A DNA stretch of 57,549 nt from Treponema sp. (GTDB taxonomy: Bacteria > Spirochaetota > Spirochaetia > Treponematales > Treponemataceae), in the NCBI GenBank assembly GCA_017553635.1, contig JAFZKN010000011.1:1-57549 (forward strand). The letters run 5' to 3'. The notes beneath the pieces were generated by a model. It was not told the DNA's origin and searched no databases. It saw only the letters and a program-made list of their open reading frames with translations. The translations under genes were made by a program, and so were the position numbers. Shown here in pieces: positions 34,925 through 42,954 of this stretch; positions within the stretch are counted from its first letter, which is position 1, and every line of letters starts with the position of its first letter.

Positions 34925-35803
34925 ATGGAAGAACAGTTAAACGAATTAAAGCAGATTATGCAAAGCTCGTCACCTAAAACAAGGACACAGGGTGATCATA
35001 AAACGAGAATCATTGCAATTACAAGCGGTAAGGGTGGTGTAGGAAAAACTAACATAGCAGTAAATATGGCAATCGCCTATGCACAGCTTGGTAAAAAGGT
35101 AATCCTTATCGACGGTGACCTTGGAATGGCCAATGTTAATGTTCTTTTAAATGTAGTTCCGAAATACAACCTTCTTCAGGTTATCAATAAACAGAAAACC
35201 ATGCAGGAAATTATTCTTGATACGGAATTTGGAATTAAATTTATCGCGGGTGCAAACGGATTTTCAAAAATTGCGAACTTGAGTGTTGCGGAACTTGAAT
35301 ATTTTGCAAATCAGTTCAGTTCATTGGGAAATGCAGATATCATCATCATCGATACCGGTGCCGGTATTGCAAATAATGTTCTTCAGTTTGTAGCAGCGGC
35401 AGATGAAGTTTATGTCGTAACAACACCGGAGCCTACTGCAATTACTGATGCATATGGAATTATAAAAATCATTACAACAGAAATCGTTGACCGTGAAATT
35501 AACATTCAGCTTTTGGTAAACAGAGTCCATTCTGCAGATGAAGGTAAGAGAATTTCTGACCGCATCATAAATATAGTAGGTCAGTTTCTTAATTATAAGG
35601 TAAATTACATCGGATTTATTTATGAAGACCCTGTAATTCAGGCAAGCGTAATCAGGCAGAAGCCGTTTATCGTAATTAATCCGACTTCAAAACCTGCTGT
35701 CTGTGTAAAGCACATTGTCGGTAGAATTGAAAAGACTGATGTTGCAAATAATGAAGGTGTTTCAAGTTTTCTTAAGAAATTTCTTGGTTTTAAGAAAGCT
35801 TAA
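34925..35803 (+). CDS. flhG: MinD/ParA-like flagellar number regulator FlhG
   Basis: A 292-aa deviant Walker ATPase: GKGGVGKT at 35-42, the LIDGDLGMANVNVLL switch region, IIIDTGAGIANNVLQFV, and VVTTPEPTAITDAYGI. The N-terminal EQLNELKQIMQ matches the FlhF-activation helix of FlhG proteins, although the usual DQAxxLR form is weak. The last residues LKKFLGFKKA form an amphipathic membrane-targeting sequence. FlhG limits the number of flagella and stimulates FlhF GTPase. It starts 2 nt after flhF. Confidence 0.94.
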   Translation: MEEQLNELKQIMQSSSPKTRTQGDHKTRIIAITSGKGGVGKTNIAVNMAIAYAQLGKKVILIDGDLGMANVNVLLNVVPKYNLLQVINKQKTMQEIILDTEFGIKFIAGANGFSKIANLSVAELEYFANQFSSLGNADIIIIDTGAGIANNVLQFVAAADEVYVVTTPEPTAITDAYGIIKIITTEIVDREINIQLLVNRVHSADEGKRISDRIINIVGQFLNYKVNYIGFIYEDPVIQASVIRQKPFIVINPTSKPAVCVKHIVGRIEKTDVANNEGVSSFLKKFLGFKKA

Positions 35804-35851
35804 AATATAAAAAAAAGTAAAATTTATAATGTTTTTTTTAACATTATGTAG

Positions 35852-35857
35852 TATAAT
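35852..35857 (+). promoter_or_regulatory. Isolated -10-like TATAAT before the 35881 gene
   Basis: A perfect TATAAT lies 23 nt before the GTG start, directly after an AT-only hairpin (TAATGTT 35827-35833, AACATTA 35840-35846). There is no -35 box at 16-18 nt, so an internal promoter is possible but weak. Confidence 0.3.
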
Positions 35858-35880
35858 GTATATGGGAGGATAGTAAAAAG

Positions 35881-36741
35881 GTGAATTTTAAACCTGTCGT
35901 TTTTACATGTGTTATTACCTTTGTTCTTTCCTTTCTGGTGGCTTTAATATCAGGAGCAGGATTTGGAATCTCTTTATTGAGAGGTTTAATTCTGGCTTTG
36001 TGTTTTGGTGCACTTTCGGTGGGAATCTCTTTTCTGTTTTATAAATTCTTAAATGATGGTTCCTATGATGCTTCGGTGTCAGAAAGTCAGCGTGATCAGA
36101 ATCTTCCTCCTATTGGTAATAAAGTCGACATAACTATAAATGATGAAGAATTGCAGGAAGATGATTTTAGTCCTAAGTTTGTTTTAACCGGACAGAATCA
36201 GATGCTCAACGATGAAGATGTTCAGAATGATAAAACAAGAACACAAGTTGAAGTTCCTGCATCAAAAGAATCAAATGATTCAAAAGGTTCAGGAGATTCT
36301 ATTGATGTAGAACCAATCATTGTTGAAGATGAACCTGTTGGGAAGGTTAATACGAGTGCATCACCGGTTAAAGAAAATTCTCCAAAGCCGGATACTCCTG
36401 AAAATCCTGCACTGTCATTTAAACCTGTTTCATTAACAAAACCTGCAGAAGGTTCTGATGATTTAGCAGGACAGTTTCCTGATATCGAAAATACATTAGG
36501 AGATAAATCAATCCTAGGTCCATCTTCGATAACAGAAAATGATGTTGATGTTTTACCTGACATGGGTGGGACAGCAGCCGGATTAAAAGATGATACTGTT
36601 ACTGACAGTGAATTTGCATCTGCTGGAAAAAGTGCTCCGAGATTATCGGATGCTGTTTTCCCGGATGGTTCAATGGCAGACAGTAAAGATTCAACACTGA
36701 TGGCAGAAGCTATCAGAACGATATTGCGAAAAGAAGAATAA
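35881..36741 (+). CDS. Membrane-anchored acidic protein of unknown function
   Basis: A 286-aa protein that I do not recognise. Two transmembrane helices close together (about 7-27 and 30-56, with a Gly/Leu-rich hairpin) are followed by a long soluble part rich in Asp, Ser, Pro and Glu, probably disordered. A more ordered C-terminal end follows (SKDSTLMAEAIRTILRKEE). It starts with GTG, with GGGAGGA 10 nt upstream. It sits between flhG and fliA in the motility operon, in a position where treponemes carry an uncharacterised gene, so a role in motility or its regulation is plausible but unproven. Confidence 0.78.
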   Translation: MNFKPVVFTCVITFVLSFLVALISGAGFGISLLRGLILALCFGALSVGISFLFYKFLNDGSYDASVSESQRDQNLPPIGNKVDITINDEELQEDDFSPKFVLTGQNQMLNDEDVQNDKTRTQVEVPASKESNDSKGSGDSIDVEPIIVEDEPVGKVNTSASPVKENSPKPDTPENPALSFKPVSLTKPAEGSDDLAGQFPDIENTLGDKSILGPSSITENDVDVLPDMGGTAAGLKDDTVTDSEFASAGKSAPRLSDAVFPDGSMADSKDSTLMAEAIRTILRKEE

Positions 36742-36761
36742 TTTATAATAAGGTGTAGAGT

Positions 36762-37550
36762 ATGGCATCATCGCTTTTTGAAGAAAAAACAGAAGACGAA
36801 CTTTGGCAGGAATACAAGAAAACAAAGTCACCTCAGTTACGTGACAAGTTTATAAGGCAGTATATGCCGCTTGTAAAATATGTTGCAGGAAAACTTGCAG
36901 TAGGTATGCCTGGCAGTGTTGAGTTTGATGATCTTGTCGGCTTTGGTCAGTTTGGACTTCTTGATGCAATCGAAAAATTTGACCCGGCAAAAAATGTAAA
37001 ATTTAAAACTTATGCTGTAACAAGAATTAGAGGTGCCATCTTTGATGAATTGCGTCAGTTAGACTGGGTACCACGTTCTGTAAGACAGAAGTCACGCGAA
37101 ATAGAAGATACAATTGTTGATCTTGAATCTCGTCTAGGTCGAACTGCAACTGATGCTGAAATTGCAGAACAGATGGGAGTTTCAGAAGCTGAATATCAGC
37201 AGACAGTAATGAAAGTTTCTGGAACAAGTGTTCTTTCTTTAAACGATGTATGGTATTCAGGAAATGACAATGATCATATGTCAATTGGCGATTCAATTGA
37301 ATCTCCTTCAAGCTTAAATCCTGATGTCATAGTTGAACGCGAAGAAATAAGAAAAATAATTGTAGAAGCGATAAATGAGTTACCTGAAAAAGAAAAAATG
37401 GTAATTGTTCTTTACTACCACGAAGATTTAACATTTAAAGAAATCGGACAGGTTCTTGATGTAAGTGAATCTCGTATTTCCCAGCTTCATACAAAAGCAA
37501 ATCTCAGATTAAGAGCAAAGCTTACAAACTTAAGAAAAGGAATCATGTAA
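36762..37550 (+). CDS. fliA: RNA polymerase sigma factor FliA (sigma-28)
   Basis: A 262-aa sigma-70-family protein of the FliA/WhiG group. Region 2 has FDDLVGFGQFGLLDAIEKFDP and KFKTYAVTRIRGAIFDELRQLDWVPRSVR, which is the FliA signature. Region 4 ends with LDVSESRISQLHTKANLRLRAKL. It directs late flagellar promoters of the type TAAA-N15-GCCGATAA. A flgM gene for its anti-sigma factor is not seen in the window. Confidence 0.95.
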   Translation: MASSLFEEKTEDELWQEYKKTKSPQLRDKFIRQYMPLVKYVAGKLAVGMPGSVEFDDLVGFGQFGLLDAIEKFDPAKNVKFKTYAVTRIRGAIFDELRQLDWVPRSVRQKSREIEDTIVDLESRLGRTATDAEIAEQMGVSEAEYQQTVMKVSGTSVLSLNDVWYSGNDNDHMSIGDSIESPSSLNPDVIVEREEIRKIIVEAINELPEKEKMVIVLYYHEDLTFKEIGQVLDVSESRISQLHTKANLRLRAKLTNLRKGIM

Positions 37551-37554
37551 TAAT

Positions 37555-39525
37555 ATGGTAACTTTAGAAACTATCAGAAAAGATATGGAAGCTCAGCTTG
37601 AACTGGATAAAAATATTCAGTGTGTTGAGGTTAATGCAGATTCTCTTGATGAAGCATTGGCTGATGCTGCCGTTCAGCTTGATTCTAGAGTTGCTCATCT
37701 TGAATATGAAATAATTGAAAAAGGTTCTGACGGTTTTTTAGGTCTTGCTAAAAAACCATGGAAGTTAAGAATATATCAGACAGCAGAAGGTCTTGCAAAG
37801 AAAAGAAAAACTATGGCTGTCAATGTCAACGACGATGCTCTTGAAGAAGAAGTTAAAACAGTTGATCAGGATGGAATGTTCTATATCAGGCACTTCGGAG
37901 ACAACATCTGTCTTAAAGTTGTTCTTCCGATTGGAAAAGGAACACCTGTTGATCCTAAATCAATCATTAATGATGCAAAACGTACAGACACATTGGGTCT
38001 GGATGAAGATAAAATTAGAAAACTTGCTAAATCCGGAACTGACGGTAAGTATGAAGTTGTAGGTGATTACAAACATGTTAAAGCAGGAGATGCTATGCTT
38101 GTAATCGACATTTCAAAGGATGAAATGCTTGCAACTGTTACTGTTACTCCTCCTGCAATGAGTGGTGCAGAAATTTCTGCTGAACAGATTATACGTAATC
38201 TTGAAACTCAGGGTGTAGTTGCTGGAATTGAAAACGATAAAATTGATGAATTTGTTGATAACCCGGTTTACAATTCTCCATGTGAAGTTGCGGCAGCCAT
38301 TAAACCGCAGGATGGCCGTGATGCTTACATTGCATTCAACTTTGAAACAGATTCAACTAAGCTTAGAATTAAAGAAACTAAAAATGGTCAGGTTAACTTT
38401 AAAGAGCTCAACCAGATTCAGAATGTTGTTAAAGGTCAGCCACTTGCCACAAAGATGCCTCCAGAAAGAGGTAAGGCAGGTAAGACACTCTTTGGACGTT
38501 ACCTTGAAGCTAAAAACGGTAAAGACATTAAAATTCCGCTTGGTAAAAATGTTGAACTCGATAAAGACGGCGTAACAATCATAGCTTCTTGTAACGGTCG
38601 TGTTTTGTACGAAACTGAAAAGATTAATGTTGAACCTGTTCTTGAACTCGATGCAGTTAATATTAAAACAGGTAACATCGACTTTCTTGGTGCTGTTATC
38701 GTTAAAGGTAACGTTGAAGACGGTTATGATGTTAAAGCTTCCGGTAATATCGAAGTCGGTGGTACTGTTGGTCAGAGTCATCTTAAATCTGAAAGTGGTG
38801 ACATTATCGTTTCTCAGGGTATCTTTGGACATGATGTCGGAGTTATTCAGGCAGGAAAATCTCTCTGGGCTAAGTTCATTCAGTCGGCAAAAGTTGAAGT
38901 TGAGCAGTTCTGTATTGTATCAGACAGTATCATGAACTCAGAAGTTACTGCGATGAAGAGAATCATTCTTAATGGAAAAAAAGCTCAGATTACCGGTGGA
39001 CATCTTTTTGCAACCGAAGAAATAGCTGCAAAAAATATAGGTAGCCCTGGTGGTGGAGCAGAAACTATTCTCGAAGTTGGATTTGATCCTCGTCTAAAAC
39101 AGCGTCTTTCAGAAATTCAGGATGGACAGAACGCTTTGATGAAAGAACTCGAGGATACAGATAATAATATCATTACGCTCGAAAACTTTAAGAAACAGCG
39201 CCGTACACTTGCAAAAGAAAAACAGGAACAGCTTGATAATTTAAAGAAGAGAAAGGAAGAGATATCAGTTAAATCAGAAGAATATTCTAAGGAAGTTGAA
39301 CAGATTTTACAGCGTCTGCACGAATTAAAAGTATTCGGTAAAGTTAAAGCTTCGGGAACTGTTTACAGCGGTGTTAAGATTTATATCCGTGATGTTGTAG
39401 ATGAAGTAAGAACAGATGTTAAGAGCGTTACTTTCTTCTTCGAAAGCGGATTTGTTCGCCGTGGTAAGTATGAAGATCCGGATATGACTGACATAAAAGT
39501 TCCTGATGGTTATTCTTCAGTATAG
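37555..39525 (+). CDS. FapA/DUF342-like protein with Jag-N-type N-terminus
   Basis: A 656-aa protein. Residues of about 15-65 (VEVNADSLDEALADAAVQL..GFLGLAKKPWKLRI) match the Jag_N module seen in KhpB and FlhF. After a linker, residues of about 130-500 form the beta-helical DUF342/FapA domain with regular GN and G-V repeats (KTGNIDFLGAVIVKGNVEDGYDVKASGNIEVGGTVGQ). A coiled coil follows at about 515-590 (ENFKKQRRTLAKEKQEQLDNLKKRKEE). DUF342 proteins are polymerisation-like beta-helices of uncertain function, recurrent next to flagellar genes in spirochaetes. It starts 4 nt after fliA. Confidence 0.88.
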   Translation: MVTLETIRKDMEAQLELDKNIQCVEVNADSLDEALADAAVQLDSRVAHLEYEIIEKGSDGFLGLAKKPWKLRIYQTAEGLAKKRKTMAVNVNDDALEEEVKTVDQDGMFYIRHFGDNICLKVVLPIGKGTPVDPKSIINDAKRTDTLGLDEDKIRKLAKSGTDGKYEVVGDYKHVKAGDAMLVIDISKDEMLATVTVTPPAMSGAEISAEQIIRNLETQGVVAGIENDKIDEFVDNPVYNSPCEVAAAIKPQDGRDAYIAFNFETDSTKLRIKETKNGQVNFKELNQIQNVVKGQPLATKMPPERGKAGKTLFGRYLEAKNGKDIKIPLGKNVELDKDGVTIIASCNGRVLYETEKINVEPVLELDAVNIKTGNIDFLGAVIVKGNVEDGYDVKASGNIEVGGTVGQSHLKSESGDIIVSQGIFGHDVGVIQAGKSLWAKFIQSAKVEVEQFCIVSDSIMNSEVTAMKRIILNGKKAQITGGHLFATEEIAAKNIGSPGGGAETILEVGFDPRLKQRLSEIQDGQNALMKELEDTDNNIITLENFKKQRRTLAKEKQEQLDNLKKRKEEISVKSEEYSKEVEQILQRLHELKVFGKVKASGTVYSGVKIYIRDVVDEVRTDVKSVTFFFESGFVRRGKYEDPDMTDIKVPDGYSSV

Positions 39526-39538
39526 TGGAGATTAAAAA

Positions 39539-39871
39539 ATGGCAATTCAGCCTATTGACCTTCAGACAATGTATTCTCAGATGTCAAACGTTGCAAACCG
39601 CGTTTCACATGAACAGCAGAGTGCACAGGTCGCATCTTCTTTACAGCAGCAGTCAGCACTTGTCCAGAATGAACAGAATGTTAAAACCGTAAATAAAGCT
39701 GCAGATGAAGAAGCAAAATCTCCACTTGTAAAAGAAGACGGACATTCAAATCAGGAAGGACAGAATTCCGAAAAGAAAAAAAATCCAGGTGAAAATTCTG
39801 AACAGTTTACTTCATCTAAAACAGAAATCCGCGAAGAATATCTTGGGAAACACATTAATATAACGAGGTAG
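39539..39871 (+). CDS. Small Gln/Lys-rich protein of unknown function
   Basis: A 110-aa protein of low complexity: AIQPIDLQTMYSQMSNVANRVSHEQQSAQVASSLQQQS at the start, then a Lys/Glu/Ser-rich tail ending in KHINITR. There is no membrane segment or signal peptide. The coupling on both sides (13 nt after the DUF342 gene, 2 nt before the next) shows that it belongs to the operon. I recognise no family; a small flagellar or cell-shape accessory factor is conceivable. Confidence 0.75.
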   Translation: MAIQPIDLQTMYSQMSNVANRVSHEQQSAQVASSLQQQSALVQNEQNVKTVNKAADEEAKSPLVKEDGHSNQEGQNSEKKKNPGENSEQFTSSKTEIREEYLGKHINITR

Positions 39872-39873
39872 TA

Positions 39874-40542
39874 ATGCAGATCTTTATTGTTGTATCGATG
39901 TGTATAATAAATCTTATTATGTGGCTTGTTTTTTTTGTAAAATTTAAATCACTTTTTACAACTGACGATGAAATTCAGAAAACCCGTGATCAGTATAATC
40001 TTCTCATCAGGGATATTAATCAGAATGTAGCATCTAATATAGATGTCATAGATTCTAAAATAGAAGAATTAAAAGATGTAATTGAAATTGCAGACAGAAG
40101 ACTTTCAACAATAAGCGCTGAACAGGAATTTTCCAAAACAAAGAAATCTGCTTTAACAAAATTCAACCAGGAAGTACAGGGTGGAATAAAAAAACGTACT
40201 TCAAAGAATTCAAATTATGCAAAACAACTGATAGAAGAAGATGCTGCATTTGAGGTAAATGTTAAACTTCCTAAGAATAAAAAAATCCAGGGAGAACTTT
40301 TTGATAAACAGGATACAAAGCGGAATGTAAATGTTCATGTTGTTGATAAAGAAGGAAATGCATACGGAGAAGTTCCTGTTGTTTCTCCTAAGATTTACAT
40401 GAGCGATAATCCTATAAGACCAAAAAAAAGTTTTCAGGATCAGGTTAAAGAACTCTATGATATTGGTTATACAGTTGAACAGATTTCGAGTGAACTTAAT
40501 AAATCCATGATAGAAGTTCAGTTTGTAATTGATATGCTTTGA
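39874..40542 (+). CDS. Membrane-anchored coiled-coil protein with HTH-like end (DUF6115-like)
   Basis: A 222-aa protein. One N-terminal transmembrane helix (about 3-25), a coiled coil (about 35-90), a Lys-rich linker, and a C-terminal about 35-residue helix-turn-helix-like module (FQDQVKELYDIGYTVEQISSELNKSMIEVQFVIDML). This membrane anchor plus short HTH end resembles the DUF6115 family found in spirochaete and Gram-positive motility clusters. It is the last gene of the motility operon. Its function is unknown. Confidence 0.78.
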   Translation: MQIFIVVSMCIINLIMWLVFFVKFKSLFTTDDEIQKTRDQYNLLIRDINQNVASNIDVIDSKIEELKDVIEIADRRLSTISAEQEFSKTKKSALTKFNQEVQGGIKKRTSKNSNYAKQLIEEDAAFEVNVKLPKNKKIQGELFDKQDTKRNVNVHVVDKEGNAYGEVPVVSPKIYMSDNPIRPKKSFQDQVKELYDIGYTVEQISSELNKSMIEVQFVIDML

Positions 40543-40610
40543 TTGTACTAGAATGTGTCTTAAATAGTATATAAAAATATACAATTATATAAATTTAAAG
40601 AGGTTTTTGT

Positions 40611-41684
40611 ATGAAAGTAACAAAAAAACATTATGGAACGCTTTCGAATGGTGATGAAGCTATGCTTTATACTCTCGATAACGGGAAAATGCAGGTTTGT
40701 GTAACTGACTTTGGCTGCACATTAACAGGAATTTTTTTACCGGATGGCAAGGGTAATAAAGACGATGTTATTTTAGGATATTCAAATCTTGAGAGCTTTG
40801 TAAAAGATCCTGGATATTCATTCGGTTCGATTGTCGGAAGATTTGCAAACAGAATCGGTTCTGCATCTTTTTCAATTGATGGAAATACTTATCAGCTTGA
40901 TAAAAATGACAATGATGTAAATACTCTTCACGGTGGTTTTACCCGTTACGACCACATGGTATGGAATAGTAAAATTATTTCAAATAAAAACGGTAAAGGC
41001 GTTGAATTTTCAAGAACAAGTCCAGATGGAGAGCAGGGATTTCCAGGTAACGTTCAGTTTAAGGTAATTTACACTCTCAATGATAAAAATGAACTTCGTC
41101 TCGAATACAAGGCTTTGTCTGATAAAAAAACTCCGGTTAATCTTACTAACCATGCTTATTTTAATCTTAACGGCTCTGGTACTGTATTGAACCACAGCCT
41201 TAAAATGAATTCAGAATATATTCTCGAAGTTGATGATAAACTTATTCCTACAGGAAAACTCATTTCCGTAAAGGGAACTGCTTACGACTTTAATACAGAA
41301 AAAACTCTTGGACAGGACATTGAGAAAGTTTCACCTGGCTACGACAACTGTTATACAACATGCTGGTATACAAAAGATTCTCAGTGGCTTGAACCTACAG
41401 AAGAATGTTTTACAGCTCCGGGAGCAGAAGTTGCAGTTTTAACTTCCACAGAAAAAAACAGAACAATGAAAGTCTATACAAATCAGCCTGGAATTCAGCT
41501 TTATGCGGGAATCTGGATTGACGGAATTGTAGGTAAACTCGGCAAAATCTACGAAAGACACGGCGCTGTATGTCTTGAAACTCAGGCATTTCCAGATGCT
41601 CCAAACAAAAAAGACTTTCCTGACTGCATTTTAGAGCCGGGAAAGGAATATGATGCTATAACAGTGTATAGTTTCGATTTCTAA
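40611..41684 (+). CDS. galM: Aldose 1-epimerase (galactose mutarotase)
   Basis: A 357-aa protein of normal GalM length. The family residues are visible: GRFANRIG, NTLHGG (as VNTLHGGFTRYDHMVW), the active-site His in NLTNHAYFNLNG, and the catalytic Glu region CLETQAFPDAPNKKDFPDCIL. It interconverts alpha- and beta-anomers of aldoses, usually galactose or glucose, in the cytoplasm. AAAGAGG precedes the ATG by 7 nt. It stands alone between the motility and ATPase operons, and no sugar-transport neighbours are visible. Confidence 0.94.
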   Translation: MKVTKKHYGTLSNGDEAMLYTLDNGKMQVCVTDFGCTLTGIFLPDGKGNKDDVILGYSNLESFVKDPGYSFGSIVGRFANRIGSASFSIDGNTYQLDKNDNDVNTLHGGFTRYDHMVWNSKIISNKNGKGVEFSRTSPDGEQGFPGNVQFKVIYTLNDKNELRLEYKALSDKKTPVNLTNHAYFNLNGSGTVLNHSLKMNSEYILEVDDKLIPTGKLISVKGTAYDFNTEKTLGQDIEKVSPGYDNCYTTCWYTKDSQWLEPTEECFTAPGAEVAVLTSTEKNRTMKVYTNQPGIQLYAGIWIDGIVGKLGKIYERHGAVCLETQAFPDAPNKKDFPDCILEPGKEYDAITVYSFDF

Positions 41685-41718
41685 GATTTGGCATTTTAGT
41701 TATATTCTCATTTTTTAT

Positions 41719-41748
41719 TTGCAGATTTTCTCGTTTAAGGGTTATAAT
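41719..41748 (+). promoter_or_regulatory. Promoter of the V-type ATPase operon
   Basis: TTGCAG (41719-41724) and TATAAT (41743-41748) with an 18-nt spacer, 42 nt before the atpE ATG. GAGAGG at 41780-41785 serves as ribosome binding site. Confidence 0.65.
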
Positions 41749-41790
41749 ATATAACACTATTAAAAATATTTTAACGAAAGAGAGGTTCTA

Positions 41791-42405
41791 ATGGACGTCC
41801 AGTTACAGGAATTGATCGATAAGATCAAGAAAGATGGAGTCGCATCAGCTGAACAAGAGGCAAAAGCAATAAAAGATAAAGCATCTGAGGATGCAAAAGC
41901 TATAATTGCTGAAGCAGAGGCTAAGGCTAAAGACATTATCAAAAATGCCCAGGCAGAAACAGCCCGCTTGGAGAAAGCTGGAGTAGACGCAATTAAACAG
42001 GCAGGCAGAAATCTTTTGATTTCTTTTAAAGACGGAATTAATGCTGAACTTTCAGCAGTTATCGCCGCAGAAACAAAAGCTGCCTATTCTAAATCATTAA
42101 TGGAAAAACTTATTCCAGAAACAGTCAAAGCTTGGGTTGCAAAATCAGATGCTTCTGAAGTAAGCGTACTTTTATCAGAAAATGACCTTAAAGATTTACA
42201 GAGTGGATTAACTTCTGCACTAAAATCAGAAATAGAAAAGGGACTTGAAATTAAACCTGATAAAACATTAAGTGCAGGATTCAGAATCGGAATGAATAAC
42301 GGTGCAAGCTTCTATGATTATTCGGCTGAATCAGTTGCAGAGTTGTTTGCTGCATATCTTAATCCAAAACTTGCGGCAATTATGAGCGAAGCAGCAAAGG
42401 AGTAA
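41791..42405 (+). CDS. atpE: V-type ATP synthase subunit E
   Basis: A 204-aa protein. The N-terminal half (about 1-75) is an Ala/Lys/Glu-rich coiled coil (EAKAIKDKASEDAKAIIAEAEAKAKDIIKNA), and the C-terminal half is the globular V-ATPase E domain (SVAELFAAYLNPKLAAIM). Subunit E is the peripheral stalk that links the A3B3 head to subunit I. This is the first gene of the operon, with a sigma-70-like promoter in front. Confidence 0.93.
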   Translation: MDVQLQELIDKIKKDGVASAEQEAKAIKDKASEDAKAIIAEAEAKAKDIIKNAQAETARLEKAGVDAIKQAGRNLLISFKDGINAELSAVIAAETKAAYSKSLMEKLIPETVKAWVAKSDASEVSVLLSENDLKDLQSGLTSALKSEIEKGLEIKPDKTLSAGFRIGMNNGASFYDYSAESVAELFAAYLNPKLAAIMSEAAKE

Positions 42406-42411
42406 GAAATA

Positions 42412-42954
42412 GTGGCAAGTCAGTATTATCTTGTTTCGCAACTTCCTTCTATCGATAATCTCGATGCAAAAAATCTTGCGATTACAGAAAAATACTATAG
42501 AGATCTTTGCTCCCGTTTTCTTGACAAAAAAAATCTTAAAATTCTTGAATGTCTGTCTTTAGAACCTGATAAAACAGGTGCAAAAACTGGAAACAGATTT
42601 CTTGATACATGGAATGAGAAAGAACGCTGCTTAAGACTTGCTCTTGCTCAGATTCGTGCAATTAAGATGAAAAAAGAATTTGAAGTACTTCCTGGTTCAT
42701 GTACCGCAGATATTCTGCAGGCTGCAAGAACTGCTGTTGGTATGGATAGCCCGCTTGCTGCAGAAGAGTACTTAAATCAGTACCGTATGCAGACACTCAG
42801 TGCAATTCAGCCATTGGATACATTTAGTGTTGATGCAGTATTTGCTTATGGAATTAAGCTTATGCTTGCACAAAGAATGAGATTATTTGATAGAGAAATC
42901 GGAAAAGATTCCTACAGGAAAATTTACGATGAAATACTTGGAGAAACTACATGA
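42412..42954 (+). CDS. DUF2764 protein of the V-type ATPase operon
   Basis: A 180-aa protein starting with GTG after AAAGGAG. It opens with SQYYLVSQLPSID and contains NRFLDTWNEKERCLRLALAQIRA and AEEYLNQYRMQTLSAIQPLDTFSVDAVFAYGIKLMLAQRM. This DUF2764 family is found between atpE and atpA in spirochaetes, Chlamydiae and Bacteroidetes. The helical make-up and the position suggest a replacement for the missing subunit C (the collar that joins the central stalk to the membrane ring), but this is an inference. It overlaps atpA by 4 nt. Confidence 0.87.
   Translation: MASQYYLVSQLPSIDNLDAKNLAITEKYYRDLCSRFLDKKNLKILECLSLEPDKTGAKTGNRFLDTWNEKERCLRLALAQIRAIKMKKEFEVLPGSCTADILQAARTAVGMDSPLAAEEYLNQYRMQTLSAIQPLDTFSVDAVFAYGIKLMLAQRMRLFDREIGKDSYRKIYDEILGETT

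Noticed and set aside
35827..35846. TAATGTT/AACATTA inverted repeat after flhG as a terminator
   Set aside because: The stem is AT-only with a T-rich loop but no T-tract after the 3' arm, so it is not an intrinsic terminator. The operon seems to continue into the next gene.
38353..38832. Minus-strand frame of about 159 codons inside the DUF342 gene
   Set aside because: Lies completely inside a gene with clear domain structure and has no upstream signals or recognisable protein features.
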